Below the pieces are notes generated by a model. That model was not told the origin of the DNA and did no database searches. It saw only the letters and a program-made list of their open reading frames with translations. A stretch of 64,000 nt of DNA from Xenopus tropicalis. Lineage: Eukaryota > Chordata > Amphibia > Anura > Pipidae. The position numbers were made by a program, and so were the translations under genes. The stretch spans positions 82,848,910 through 82,912,909 of the forward strand of contig NC_030683.2 of the NCBI RefSeq assembly GCF_000004195.4. The letters are read 5' to 3'. Of this stretch, positions 33,880-42,780 are shown in pieces; the first letter of the stretch is position 1; each line of letters starts with the position of its first letter.

Positions 33880-35420
33880 GAAGTTTGAAAACAAACTTCA
33901 TGTTGGGTTGAAAAACGTGAAGTCACAAAATGAAATTTGATCTGTTGTTGGCTCTGCCCACTTTTTCTAACCTTGGAGCACAGTTATATAGAAAAAACCA
34001 CTGTGCAAAGTTTGGGGACCCTGGTTTTAATAGTGTCTAAATGGCAGCAATTTAAATTCCCCCACTGAAAGTCAACGAGTGATATCTGATTGGTGGCTCC
34101 ACCCCCTTTTTCTAACCTGGAACTGCAGTTACCGAGTGTCTAACTCTGCAAAGTTTAGGGACCCTGGGATTAATAGTTAAACAACGGCAGCAGTTTAAAT
34201 TTAAACCAATAAAATTTAATAGGTAAATTGTGATTGGTGGTTAATGGGTGTGCCCCCTTTTTCTAACCTTGAGTCGAAGTCATCCAGTGACATTGGGCAC
34301 CCTGGCATATACCTGTATAGTGTGAAAATGAGAGCATTCTAAATTTAAACCAATAAAATTCAATGGACAAATATGATTGGCTGTTAGTGGCCCAACCCAC
34401 TTTTCCTATTTTTGAACTGCAGTCCCCCAGTGACTAATTTTGCAAAGTTTGGGGACTGAGGCATAAAAATTGTGAGACTGACAACATTTTACACTTCACC
34501 ATCAAAAGTAAATAGGTGAAATGTTATTGGCTGTTGGTGGCTCCGCCCACTTTTTCTAACTTTGAACGGCAAATACCCAGTGACTATATCTGGAAAGTTT
34601 AAAAACCCTGGAATTAATATTTAAATAATGGCATCAGTTTAAATATAAACCAATGAAATCTAATGGGTGGAAATGGATTTGCTGTTGGTGGCTTCGCCCA
34701 CTTGTTCTAACCCTGAATACGTAGTCAGCCAGTGACTGACTGTGCAAAGTTTGGGAACCCTGGCATAAATAGTGTGAGAAAAGCAGCATTTTAAATTTAA
34801 ACGGAAAAAAATCAATAGGTGAAGTCTGATTGGCTGTTGGTGGCTCCACCCACTTTTTAAAATCTAAAAATCTAGTCCCCTAGTGACCCTGGTGTTAATA
34901 CTTTGAGAATGGCAGCAGGTTAATATCATCATATTTTCATTCAGGCTGACCCCATGACTTTGATTGTATGTGGAGTGTAGCCTCAAAGCTGTAAGATTGG
35001 CAGCAGTTTAAATTTCTACATTCAAGTCAATGGATGAAATTTGATTGGCTGTTGTTGGCCCCTCCCACTTTGGGGTCATCCAAAAAATGTTGCTATTTCG
35101 TTCTGGGTGACCCCATTATTAAATTATTCAAGTTTGGGAGCTGTAGCTTCAAAGCTGTAAGTGTGGCAGCAGTTTGAAAATCTTCCCTGTCAAATTCAAT
35201 GGGAAAATTGGGGGGTTTGGAGCGGCGCCACAAAAAGACACGGGGGGTGGGATCGCTTAGAAAAGCACAAGCAACCTGCTCCGCTATAGGGCGAAGAAGT
35301 GTGGAGAGTTTGGGTGTTGTACCCCTAAAACTGTAGGAGGAGTAGAAGAAGAAAAAGCGGAAGAAAAAGCCAAAGTCTAAGAACAGTATGTCGGGGTTTC
35401 TAACCCAACACAATGATTAG
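33880..35420. repeat. Degenerate satellite, units of about 145-152 bp
   Basis: At least seven units: 'ggctcc(g/a)cccactttttctaac' recurs near 33955, 34100, 34245, 34395, 34545, 34695 and 34840, and 'gcaaagtttggggaccctgg' variants near 34004, 34148, 34442, 34592 and 34744. Each unit also has 'ggcagcagtttaaatttaaa' and 'caatgggtgaaa..tgattggctgttggtgg'. The last part (35100-35420) diverges into a G/C-rich tail with 'tgctccgctatagggcgaag' and a purine-rich run, which gives the 106-codon minus-strand frame. Class unknown. Confidence 0.85.
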
Positions 35421-36338
35421 GCAAATAAAACTTTAATCTTTATCTACTAATGCAATGAATTGAAACTATTTTAGCAAGTGTCACTTGGTCTTTAAGACCA
35501 TAAACTACAGTGATAGAAAGGGAACACAACAGAGATTTTGTGGTGGAGCATAATGACCTGGGTCACATTGATCTCTTCTCTTAGTTGATCCTATCATTTG
35601 AACTACAATTTTGATCCGTAAAGAATCATATTAAAATCCTAGTAGCCTTCTACTGCTTAAAGTACTATTGAAAAAATGTTTCTAATACTTACTGCACAGA
35701 AAAGGAACACAACTGTGCTTATTGTCAAATACAACCCCTATATAGTTGTGCATAAGTAAAGCGAGTGAGCTATTGTTGGAGTTTGTGCTCTCAGTTTAAT
35801 AAATACATATTGTTGTATTGATTGTACATAAATTGATTGTATTGATTGTACATAAATCCTCGCTCAGTTTGCTTATCCTGAAAAAATATATAAAATAATT
35901 ATTATTAAGAATTAAGAGTATATAGGGCTTCAAACGTTTATGTTGGTTAATAGGGTTTTCCTCGCAATCAATAATTTCAAGGCAAAATGTTATATTTTAC
36001 CAAAAAGACAGTGCTTGATAGGCAGCCCTAGCCAATTACTTCTTCCTGTTACAAGTGCAACCACACTGTATATTTAAGCTTTTTTACCTACCTTTACATT
36101 TCATTGCTCTTCATGGGTTTCAGTAATTTACAACTGGAGTCAGGATGGCGAGTCCTGGTTTTATGAGGCAGGTAGTTTTTAAGATAAACTCAGATTAATT
36201 TTATGATTGTTATATATATTTAATTTTGATAAAGAAAGTACAGACTCAACTGTGTGCAGGTGGCAGTTTTATTGACCCCCAAGGGCTAAAATCCAGGAGG
36301 TAACAGTGCCCCAACATTGTCCCTTTATACCTGATCTT
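35421..36338. other. No gene seen; possibly includes the Ngaro 5' region
   Basis: A/T-rich DNA. The part nearest the Ngaro-type element (about 36240-36338) may be the start of that element, because the hAT-like copy B lies between it and the Gag frame with a target duplication; this cannot be decided here. Confidence 0.35.
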
Positions 36339-36600
36339 CAGGCCCGGAACTAGGGGTAGGCAGAAGAGGCAGCTGCCTAGGGCGCAATGATTGGGGGGCG
36401 CCAGGCAGGATCCTCTCCTGCCTACCCCTAGTCATCTTCCTCTGTCATTGCCCCCACCGCTTGTCATTAGCGGTGGAGCCAATGACCATTGGGATCGCGC
36501 CCCCCCCTCGCACCTCTCCCCCCCTCGCTTGTCCTTTGGCGCGTTGGGGAAGTGGCCAACTGGGTTGCCTAGGGTGCCCGATCAGCTTGGCCCGCTCCTG
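36339..36600 (+). mobile_element. hAT-like G/C-rich MITE, copy B
   Basis: A 262-bp copy of the family at 28709-28972, 'caggcccggaactaggggta' to 'cttggcccgctcctg', flanked by an 8-bp duplication with one mismatch (ctgatctt at 36331-36338, ctgatcat at 36601-36608). It sits just upstream of the Gag frame of the Ngaro-type element and may have inserted into its 5' leader. Confidence 0.85.
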
Positions 36601-36706
36601 CTGATCATGCTCAGTTATACCCCAACTTTGCCATACTCCTCTGTGCAGGTTTGTTGCTCTTAGATTGGGGCCCAATGATCCGGAACCTAGTGTAGGGAAG
36701 CAGGGC

Positions 36707-38737
36707 ATGACAGGGTTAAGGAGGGCAGCCTGCCCCCCTTCCCCCCCGGCGAGCTTGGACCAACTGGTGCAGGAATTCCGGGAGGCGGCGAGGCGACAGG
36801 GACCGGAGTGGATCCAGGACCAGCTGAGGGACCTCTTCCCAGGAACGGAGACCGGAGGGCAGCGCAGACCCGTGAGGAGGACCCGTCCACCGGATCGGTT
36901 GAGCCCAGGGACAGCAGGGGACCCAGCGGAGAAGACCAGTCGGCACAGCAGGACATCGCTGGAGAGGAACGCGGACGGAGGAACAGACCGCACCGGGGGC
37001 AGCGCGAGGAGACAGCATGGGGACACAGAGGATCCGGCGCCAGGACCCAGCAGGCGAGTAACACGGGCGGCAGGGGGCGGAGCCAAGTCGCGCGTCACAG
37101 GAAGCCGGGGCCCAGGCACAGAGGCGGCACGGAAATCTCCAGGCCAGGCAGGCAGCCGGCAGAGGAGCGGGCAGAGGGGGAGCAGCGCACAGAGGGCCGG
37201 AAGGGGCGGAGCCAAAACGGCCCCAGCAGGAGCGGGGGGGCCAAGGGTCAGAGCCGGGCACGGAGGGGTAGCGGCGCCAGACAGGGGGGAGGCAGGCACC
37301 GGAGGGACCCCCGGACGGGGGGCGGGCCCAACCAGTGGGGCAACAGATGGAGGCACGGGGCTGGCTGACAGCCGTGACTCGGGGAGAGGGCAGGATGGAG
37401 CCACAGGGCCGAGGGCCACAGCCCAGGCTGGTGGCCGGGGGCAGGAGGAGGAGGGAACTACGGCCCAGAGACCGGGTCAGGCAGCGGGGAGCAGGGGGGA
37501 CCCCGAGGGCACTTCCGGGACCCCCGGGTTGGATGTGGGCACCAGCCGGGCGATGACCAGGGGGCAAAGACGTAGCAGGCAAAGGGACAGTAGGTCCAGG
37601 ACGAGGGAGACCAGGAGGGACCCAAGAAGGAGCCGATCCGGCAGCAGGCACCCCAGGAGGGGTAGGAGATGGGAATCACGGGCTAGGAGTCGGTCAGGCA
37701 CCAGGGAGAGCTGGAGGAGCGGCACGGCTTTGGGAACAGCCAGGCACAGGGGAAACAGGGGGAGGGCCAGCAGAAGTCCCACCAAGAGGAGAGAGGGGTC
37801 ACGGAGAAGGGAGCACTCCTGTTCTTGTGTGTCGCATAGGTGCGGTTCGAACGGCTCGAGCCGGGGACGGTCGAGAGCCAGGTACGCCACGTCAGAGGCA
37901 CGACGGGACACCAGGAGTCGTTCTACAAGCCGGGTCCGGAGCGAGCAGCGACGCACGGCCAGAGATGGGTCGGGACGGGGACTGGACACGCGGGAGCGCC
38001 TCGCCAGCGTGATTACGGCCCCAGAGGCTTCCACAGCCAGGGGACCAGGAGGTGAGCCACAGAGGGATATAGAACAGGGACCAGCCCAGGTGGGGGACAC
38101 GGCGGGGCTACTGGCAGGGCTGAAACAATTCCTGGCAGGTTGGGAAGGGCAGGGCACAGCAGCAGGGCCATCCCAGGTTTGGGTAGGCGGGTTAGGTGTG
38201 GCAGGGGCCAACCCAGCGCCACAGCCCACCGTAGCGGCACCGGGCTCGGCGGCCACAGCAGACAAAGTAGGGGAAAACCCTGGGCAAGGAGGGGACACCG
38301 AGGGTAAATCAGAAAGGGAAAAAGAGAGGGAGGCACTAGTGAGCAGCATAGCGGAGGCGGCCAGGCAAAACGCGTACGTGGCATTTGCTGGCCCCCTAGG
38401 GGTACACCTGAAGCAGGAAGTTAAGGAAAAAATATGGAAGGGGGAATATGTGGAATTGTTTTCCCTGCTTCCCCTGGATGAGACCATTGAGTTAAAAGAG
38501 GATGAGAAGAAGGATAGCAAGAAAGAGGAGGAGGAGAAGAAGAAGAGGTACAGAAAGCTGCCAAAGACCTTTGGCAATTGGCTCAGGGCCTTCTGTATCC
38601 TGGCGAGCATAATCGGGGAAAAACACCCGAGAGATGCTCGTCACTGTTTTGTTACGTGGACGGGATCTGGGAAGCGTTCAAGGTCTATGGGGGGCTGGCT
38701 TGGTGGCGTTATGACGAGCAGTTCCGTCAGCGGCTAG
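36707..38737 (+). pseudogene. gag: Ngaro Gag, N-terminal frame (broken)
   Basis: The frame is open from 36665, but the first ATG is at 36707. The first half is very G/C-rich and codes for R/G/S-rich disordered protein with RS-type stretches (about residues 285-400), fitting an RNA-binding Gag. An acidic/basic K-E-rich stretch is at about 38490-38550, followed by the start of a conserved Gag core (T-F-G-N-W-L-R-A-F near 38570). The core then jumps to the frame starting 38578, so a frame change of minus one lies at about 38610-38640, next to a g4a5 run. A one-base deletion is the simplest reading; programmed frameshifting is a weaker alternative, since the site is a poor slippery heptamer. Confidence 0.75.
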
Positions 38738-39081
38738 CAGCCAACCCTACAATGAGGTGGGACCAGATGGACATCACCCTCTGGCTCAAACTCATGATGG
38801 CACAAAAGGCGAACCCCTTTCAGAGGGGGGTCGGGGGGCCACAACAGGGCGGCACCTCGGCCCCCATTAAGCCCGGATGCTGCTGGCTATTTAACGATAG
38901 CCAATGCAAGTGGGGCGCATCGTGCAAATACAAGCACGAGTGCTCCGGGTGCGGAGGAACGCACTCATACCAGCGTTGCTTTAAGAAGGGAAAGGTGTCA
39001 GGCAAACCAGGCGAGTCTTCCAAAGGGGAGGACGCCAGTGAGGCTAGGCGCGATGCAGCCGTGGCTAGACCACTACGCTAG
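38615..39081 (+). pseudogene. gag: Ngaro Gag, C-terminal frame with CCCH and CCHC zinc motifs
   Basis: This frame (open 38578-39081) takes over the Gag core: Y-G-G-L-A-W-W-R-Y-D-E-Q-F-R, then D-I-T-L-W-L-K-L-M, typical of the conserved region in DIRS/Ngaro Gag. Its C-terminus holds two zinc motifs in a row: C-x7-C-x5-C-x3-H (CCCH type, about 38880-38940) and C-x2-C-x3-H-x4-C (zinc knuckle type, about 38943-38985), likely for binding the genomic RNA. It ends at the TAG at 39079 and overlaps the RT frame by at most 29 nt from that frame's first ATG at 39053. Confidence 0.8.
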
Positions 39082-40621
39082 GCGGGAGGAGGCAGCCTTG
39101 ATTGAGTCAGGCTTCAGGGAGGGGTTTAGGATTCCATTTAGAGAAAAAAGGGGGGGGGAGCTGGTGCTACGTAACCTAAAGTCTGCTAACGAATACCCCG
39201 GGGTGGTACGGGAAAAATTGGAAAAGGAAATCAAACTGGGCCGGGTGGCGGGCCCCTTCGATTTCCCTCCCATGATGAACTTGAGGGTTTCGCCTTTGGG
39301 GGTGGTCCCAAAGAAGGAACCCGGCAAGTTCAGGCTGATCCACCACTTGTCATACCCCAAGGGTGGATCAGTCAATGACGACATTGACAAGGAACTGTGC
39401 TCCGTGTCATATACCTCCTTCGACCAGGCGGTGGCGGTAGTTAGGAAAGCGGGAAAGGGGGCACTAATGGCAAAGGCCGACATCGAGTCGGCATTCCGCT
39501 TGCTGCCCATCCACCCCGATTGTCACCACCTGCTGGGCTGCTGGTTTGAGGGAGCATTTTTCGTGGACCTATGCCTTCCCATGGGGTGTTCCATCTCCTG
39601 CGCCTACTTTGAGGCCTTCAGTACATTCCTGGAATGGGTGATTAGGAGGAAGGCGGGATACAGCTCAGTGGTCCACTATCTGGATGACTTCCTTTGCGTG
39701 GGGCCGGCTTCCTCAGACATCTGTTTCCACATCCTGGATACCCTCCGGGAGGTTGCTGAGGAATTTGGGGTCCCCCTTGCGGCGGACAAGACCGAAGGCC
39801 CTGCGACAACGATGCAGTTCTTAGGATTGGAGGTGGACTCGGAGAAAGGGCAATGCCGGCTCCCAGTCAGTAAGGTCACAGATCTAAGGGAGGAGGTTGG
39901 GAGAATGAGGCAGACTAAAAAACCCACCTTGAGGCAGGTGCAGTCGCTCCTAGGCAAGCTGAATTTCGCGTGTCGGGTCATACCAGCAGGCAGAGTGTTT
40001 AGTAGGAGACTGGCTCGCGCGATGGCGGGCGCCACGGCCCTGCACCACCACGTGCGGCTGGGCCGGGAGGTGAGGGCAGATTTGGGAGTATGGGAGGTGT
40101 TCTTACACAACTTCAATGGCGTGGTCCTGTTCCAGGCGCCAGAGGCGACAGCACAGGAGATGCAGCTTTTCACAGATGCGGCAGGGAGTGTAGGTTTCGG
40201 AGCATACCTAGCAGGCCAGTGGTGCGCGGAGAAGTGGCCCCTGGAGTGGGTGGAGTCTGGCTTGGTCAGGAACCTGGCCTTCCTGGAACTATTCCCAATA
40301 GTGGTAGCCTTATTTGTATGGGAGCAGGAGCTGAGAAACAGGAGCATAGTGTTCTTCTCCGACAACTTAAGCGTAGTGCAAGGGATCAACAATTGGTCTG
40401 CCTCGTCACCACCAGTATTGCGCTTGCTGAGGGTCCTGGTATTACGCTGCTTCAGGTTGAACATCCGGTGCAGGGCAAGGCATGTTGAGGGAGTAAAAAA
40501 CGTTATAGCTGACGCGCTCTCTCGCTCTCAATGGGAGCGGTTTTGGCAGGTGGCACCGGAGGCGGAGAAGGAGGGCTGCCCTTTCCCGCATCATCTATGG
40601 CAACTGGGGAACGGAAGTTAA
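39053..40621 (+). CDS. pol: Ngaro reverse transcriptase-RNase H
   Basis: Uninterrupted frame; the open frame begins at a GTG (39038), so the ATG at 39053 is taken as the start, giving 522 codons. Counted from 39038: RT motif A K-A-D-I-E-S-A-F-R with the catalytic Asp at 148; Y-L-D-D-F with the Asp pair at 216-217; then the thumb and connection. RNase H: T-D-A-A-G (Asp 380), L-E-L-F-P-I, F-S-D-N (Asp 442) and I-A-D-A-L-S-R (Asp 492), so all catalytic acids look present. It copies the element RNA and degrades the template strand. The stop TAA at 40619 shares its last A with an ATG of the recombinase frame (TAATG). Confidence 0.92.
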   Translation: MQPWLDHYARREEAALIESGFREGFRIPFREKRGGELVLRNLKSANEYPGVVREKLEKEIKLGRVAGPFDFPPMMNLRVSPLGVVPKKEPGKFRLIHHLSYPKGGSVNDDIDKELCSVSYTSFDQAVAVVRKAGKGALMAKADIESAFRLLPIHPDCHHLLGCWFEGAFFVDLCLPMGCSISCAYFEAFSTFLEWVIRRKAGYSSVVHYLDDFLCVGPASSDICFHILDTLREVAEEFGVPLAADKTEGPATTMQFLGLEVDSEKGQCRLPVSKVTDLREEVGRMRQTKKPTLRQVQSLLGKLNFACRVIPAGRVFSRRLARAMAGATALHHHVRLGREVRADLGVWEVFLHNFNGVVLFQAPEATAQEMQLFTDAAGSVGFGAYLAGQWCAEKWPLEWVESGLVRNLAFLELFPIVVALFVWEQELRNRSIVFFSDNLSVVQGINNWSASSPPVLRLLRVLVLRCFRLNIRCRARHVEGVKNVIADALSRSQWERFWQVAPEAEKEGCPFPHHLWQLGNGS

Positions 40622-41505
40622 TGGAGCTGGTGGAGAAGTCAGTGGCCAGAACTACATGGGCGGCTTACAGTAAAGTGTGGGAGGAGTGGAGGCAATTGGA
40701 GCTCTGGGCTGGGGGTTTCGGGAATGCCACCGACCGGAGGGACGCATTGATATGGTATGTAGTCTGGCTAGTGGAAGGGGGCAAGTCAGTTGCCGTGATT
40801 GAGAAGCGCATGGCAGGTTTGGCCTTTCTGTTTAAATTGGGAGGGATGGAAGACCTGACTAAGGACTTCCTCATCAGGCAGGCAGTGCGGGGCCTTAAGA
40901 AGGGGAGGGTGACACGGGACAAGAGGCGCCCCATCTCCTTTGAGCTATTACAGAAAATACAGTCGGCACTGCCCCAATGTTGTAAATCTGAGTTTGAGGC
41001 GCAGCTGTTTCAAGCAGTTTTCGCCTTAGCCTTCTTTGGGGCTTTCCGGGTAGGCGAATTAGTTAGCAGCAGCAAAAAGGTGCCTGGGGGTTTAAGGGCA
41101 GAAGATGTGAGAGTGCTGGAGTCGGAAGTACAGGTACGGCTGCGAAGGTCCAAAACAGATGTGTGGGGGAAAGGGGTGGACGTGGTCTTGTATCGACTGG
41201 ATGGCGGCATGGCATGTCCAGTGGGGTGCATGGGGAGATATCTAGCTATACGGCCCGAGGTGGGGGAGACTTTGTTCATCCATGGGGATGGGAGCCCATT
41301 GACACGCTTTCAGTTTATCCGGGTACTGCGGATGGGTTTGCAGGCAGTGGGAGCGCAGCCGGCTGACTTTGGCACTCACTCGTTCCGCATAGGTGCAGCG
41401 ACTGAAGCAGCGCGGTTGGGGCTGGGAGATGACACAGTGATGAGAATTGGTAGGTGGGAGTCAAGTCGGTTTAAGACCTATGTGCGGCCAGCACTGCTGG
41501 TCTGA
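40531..41505 (+). CDS. Ngaro tyrosine recombinase
   Basis: Open for 324 codons with an ATG at 40531; further in-frame ATGs are at 40597 and at 40621, the last forming TAATG with the RT stop, so translation by termination-reinitiation from 40621 is plausible (residue 31). A phage-integrase-type C-terminal domain is seen: catalytic Arg 173 (G-A-F-R-V-G-E-L), Lys 208 (R-S-K-T), His 283 and Arg 286 (H-S-F-R), Trp in G-R-W, and Tyr 317 near the end (F-K-T-Y-V-R-P). The N-terminal 150 residues look like a SAM-like core-binding domain. This would integrate circular cDNA without a target duplication. All catalytic residues are present. Confidence 0.93.
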   Translation: MGAVLAGGTGGGEGGLPFPASSMATGERKLMELVEKSVARTTWAAYSKVWEEWRQLELWAGGFGNATDRRDALIWYVVWLVEGGKSVAVIEKRMAGLAFLFKLGGMEDLTKDFLIRQAVRGLKKGRVTRDKRRPISFELLQKIQSALPQCCKSEFEAQLFQAVFALAFFGAFRVGELVSSSKKVPGGLRAEDVRVLESEVQVRLRRSKTDVWGKGVDVVLYRLDGGMACPVGCMGRYLAIRPEVGETLFIHGDGSPLTRFQFIRVLRMGLQAVGAQPADFGTHSFRIGAATEAARLGLGDDTVMRIGRWESSRFKTYVRPALLV

Positions 41506-42241
41506 TGTTGGTACAACAAAAACACACAAAAAAAAAAAAAAAAAAATTCTGTTTTGTTTTGGTGAGGTTGGTTGGTACAAGGGGAATACCATGTACCATG
41601 GGATGGTGGCATCTGTGTTCATGTTTTGTTTTCCTCGAACAGGTGGCAGGATCGCGGTGTGGCTGATCGGGCATTCATTCATACATCGAGCCAGAAGGAG
41701 AGCCGCAGTTAAAAAACCTGGATTGCAGCTGGGCTTTCCCGAAGGCAAGGTGGGAGTGCACTGGTTTGGTGTTCGAGGCATGCGGTGGCCAGGAGTCTGG
41801 TCCACCCTGCTTCAAAAGGTGAAAGCCGGGCGGCGCCCGGACATACTGGTAATACATGCTGGGGGGAATGATATGGGGTTAGTTCCTCAGAAGGATTTGG
41901 TTACGGCGATGAAAAACGATTTGGACAGGATAAGGCGTATGTTCCCGGATATAGTAATTGTTTGGTCAGAGATGGTGCCGCGTTTAGTGTGGAGGCATGC
42001 CAGGGATGGGCAGAGAATTGAGAGGAGCAGGGGCAAGGTGAACAAATTACTGGCCGCCTTTGTGAGGAAGTTTAACGGGGTGGTAGTGAGGCATAAAGTC
42101 CTGGAGGAGAAGTTACCCGGTTACTACTGGAAGGATGGGGTCCATTTGTCAGACGTAGGGACTGACCTATTTAACCTGGCACTGGGTGAGGGAATCGAGA
42201 GGGCCCTAGGGCGGTTTGATGGCGGGTCGTGGCAGGCTTGA
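41505..42241 (+). CDS. Ngaro SGNH hydrolase-like protein
   Basis: The frame is open from 41447, but the first codon there is TTG; in-frame ATGs are at 41480 and 41591. SGNH/GDSL-esterase blocks (numbered from 41447): G-H-S with nucleophile Ser 77, G-G-N-D with Asn 141, and D-G-V-H with Asp 230 and His 233, so the catalytic set is intact. The conserved part begins near 41641, after a pyrimidine-rich tract ending 'cgaacag', which looks like a 3' splice site, so this domain may be joined by splicing. Alternatively the TGATG at 41503 with the 19-A run at 41528-41546 could feed translation into this frame. Known as an accessory domain in Ngaro elements; the role is unclear, possibly lipid or ester hydrolysis. 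Confidence 0.85.
41528..41546 (+). repeat. A19 homopolymer between recombinase and hydrolase
   Basis: Nineteen consecutive A's follow the recombinase stop. It lies in the overlap of two open frames (the TGATG frame and the hydrolase frame), so length change or polymerase slippage here would switch between them. It may also be a poly-A scar. Confidence 0.8.
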
Positions 42242-42780
42242 GGAGTCAAGCTGCCACGCCGGTGGCGGAGGGTACCTTACTCCGTGCCCTCAGGGGGAAG
42301 TTTAAGTTGTCAAGGAGACTGTAGCCCGGTAGGCCTGGGGTCCTGATCGGAAGTTAGCCTCGGTTTAGGTCAGGGGAAAAGGAGGCAGGAACCAGGCGTT
42401 ACGTTTGGGCTCAGGGATTGTTGTTACTGTAAATGTTGGGTATTGTAAATGTTTGTTATACAAACGGTTTTGTACAAGTTTATAATGTTAAAATGTTAAC
42501 GGATGTAAGTTTTATTGTGAATAAACAAATAACTGCGGCCTTCTCTTCCCAACCTACAGTGTCCATGTGTGTGTCCGGGTGTAAGCTAGGGGCGGGGATT
42601 AAAACGGGGAAAGGGGGTAAGGGTGCAAGCTCGACGCTGCACCTGTCATGTAATAGCAAGTTAAGATGGGCTTTATGCTGCTGTGCATTGAGCTATTACA
42701 TTATCTGTATATTTTATACCTGGTATTTTGGTTTTTCTTTCATTAAAAGTATTTAAGGAGCAGAAAAACTGTTTATGAGT
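42242..42780 (+). other. Ngaro 3' noncoding region
   Basis: Follows the hydrolase stop. Contains cag/ggg-rich sequence, then an A/T-rich part with 'ttattgtgaataaacaaata' at about 42511 (a possible AATAAA poly(A) signal), then 'aacctacagtgtccatgtgt'. The DIRS-type B1A2B2 repeats should lie here, but no duplicated block was found by eye. The 107-codon frame at 42433-42756 has no motif. Confidence 0.55.

Larger units (their letters stand above)
36609..42780 (+). mobile_element. Ngaro-type (DIRS-order) tyrosine-recombinase retrotransposon
   Basis: A G/C-rich block in A/T-rich DNA with, in order on the plus strand, Gag, RT-RNase H, tyrosine recombinase and an SGNH hydrolase frame. A recombinase in place of a DDE integrase defines DIRS-order elements; a hydrolase and no methyltransferase point to Ngaro. 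Such elements normally carry split direct repeats (A1 - B1A2B2); I could not find them by eye, so both limits are estimates: the 5' side starts after the hAT copy B or further upstream, and the 3' side follows the 'gaataaac' poly(A)-like signal at about 42519 by an unknown length. Confidence 0.85.

Noticed and set aside
35093..35413. 106-codon minus-strand frame with an F-rich stretch
   Set aside because: Covers the satellite tail and a purine-rich run; no domain.
36445..38610. Large minus-strand open frames (up to 377 codons) opposite the Ngaro Gag
   Set aside because: They are shadows of a G/C-rich plus-strand coding region with few stops on either strand; they have no domain motifs and only low-complexity P/S/L-rich content.
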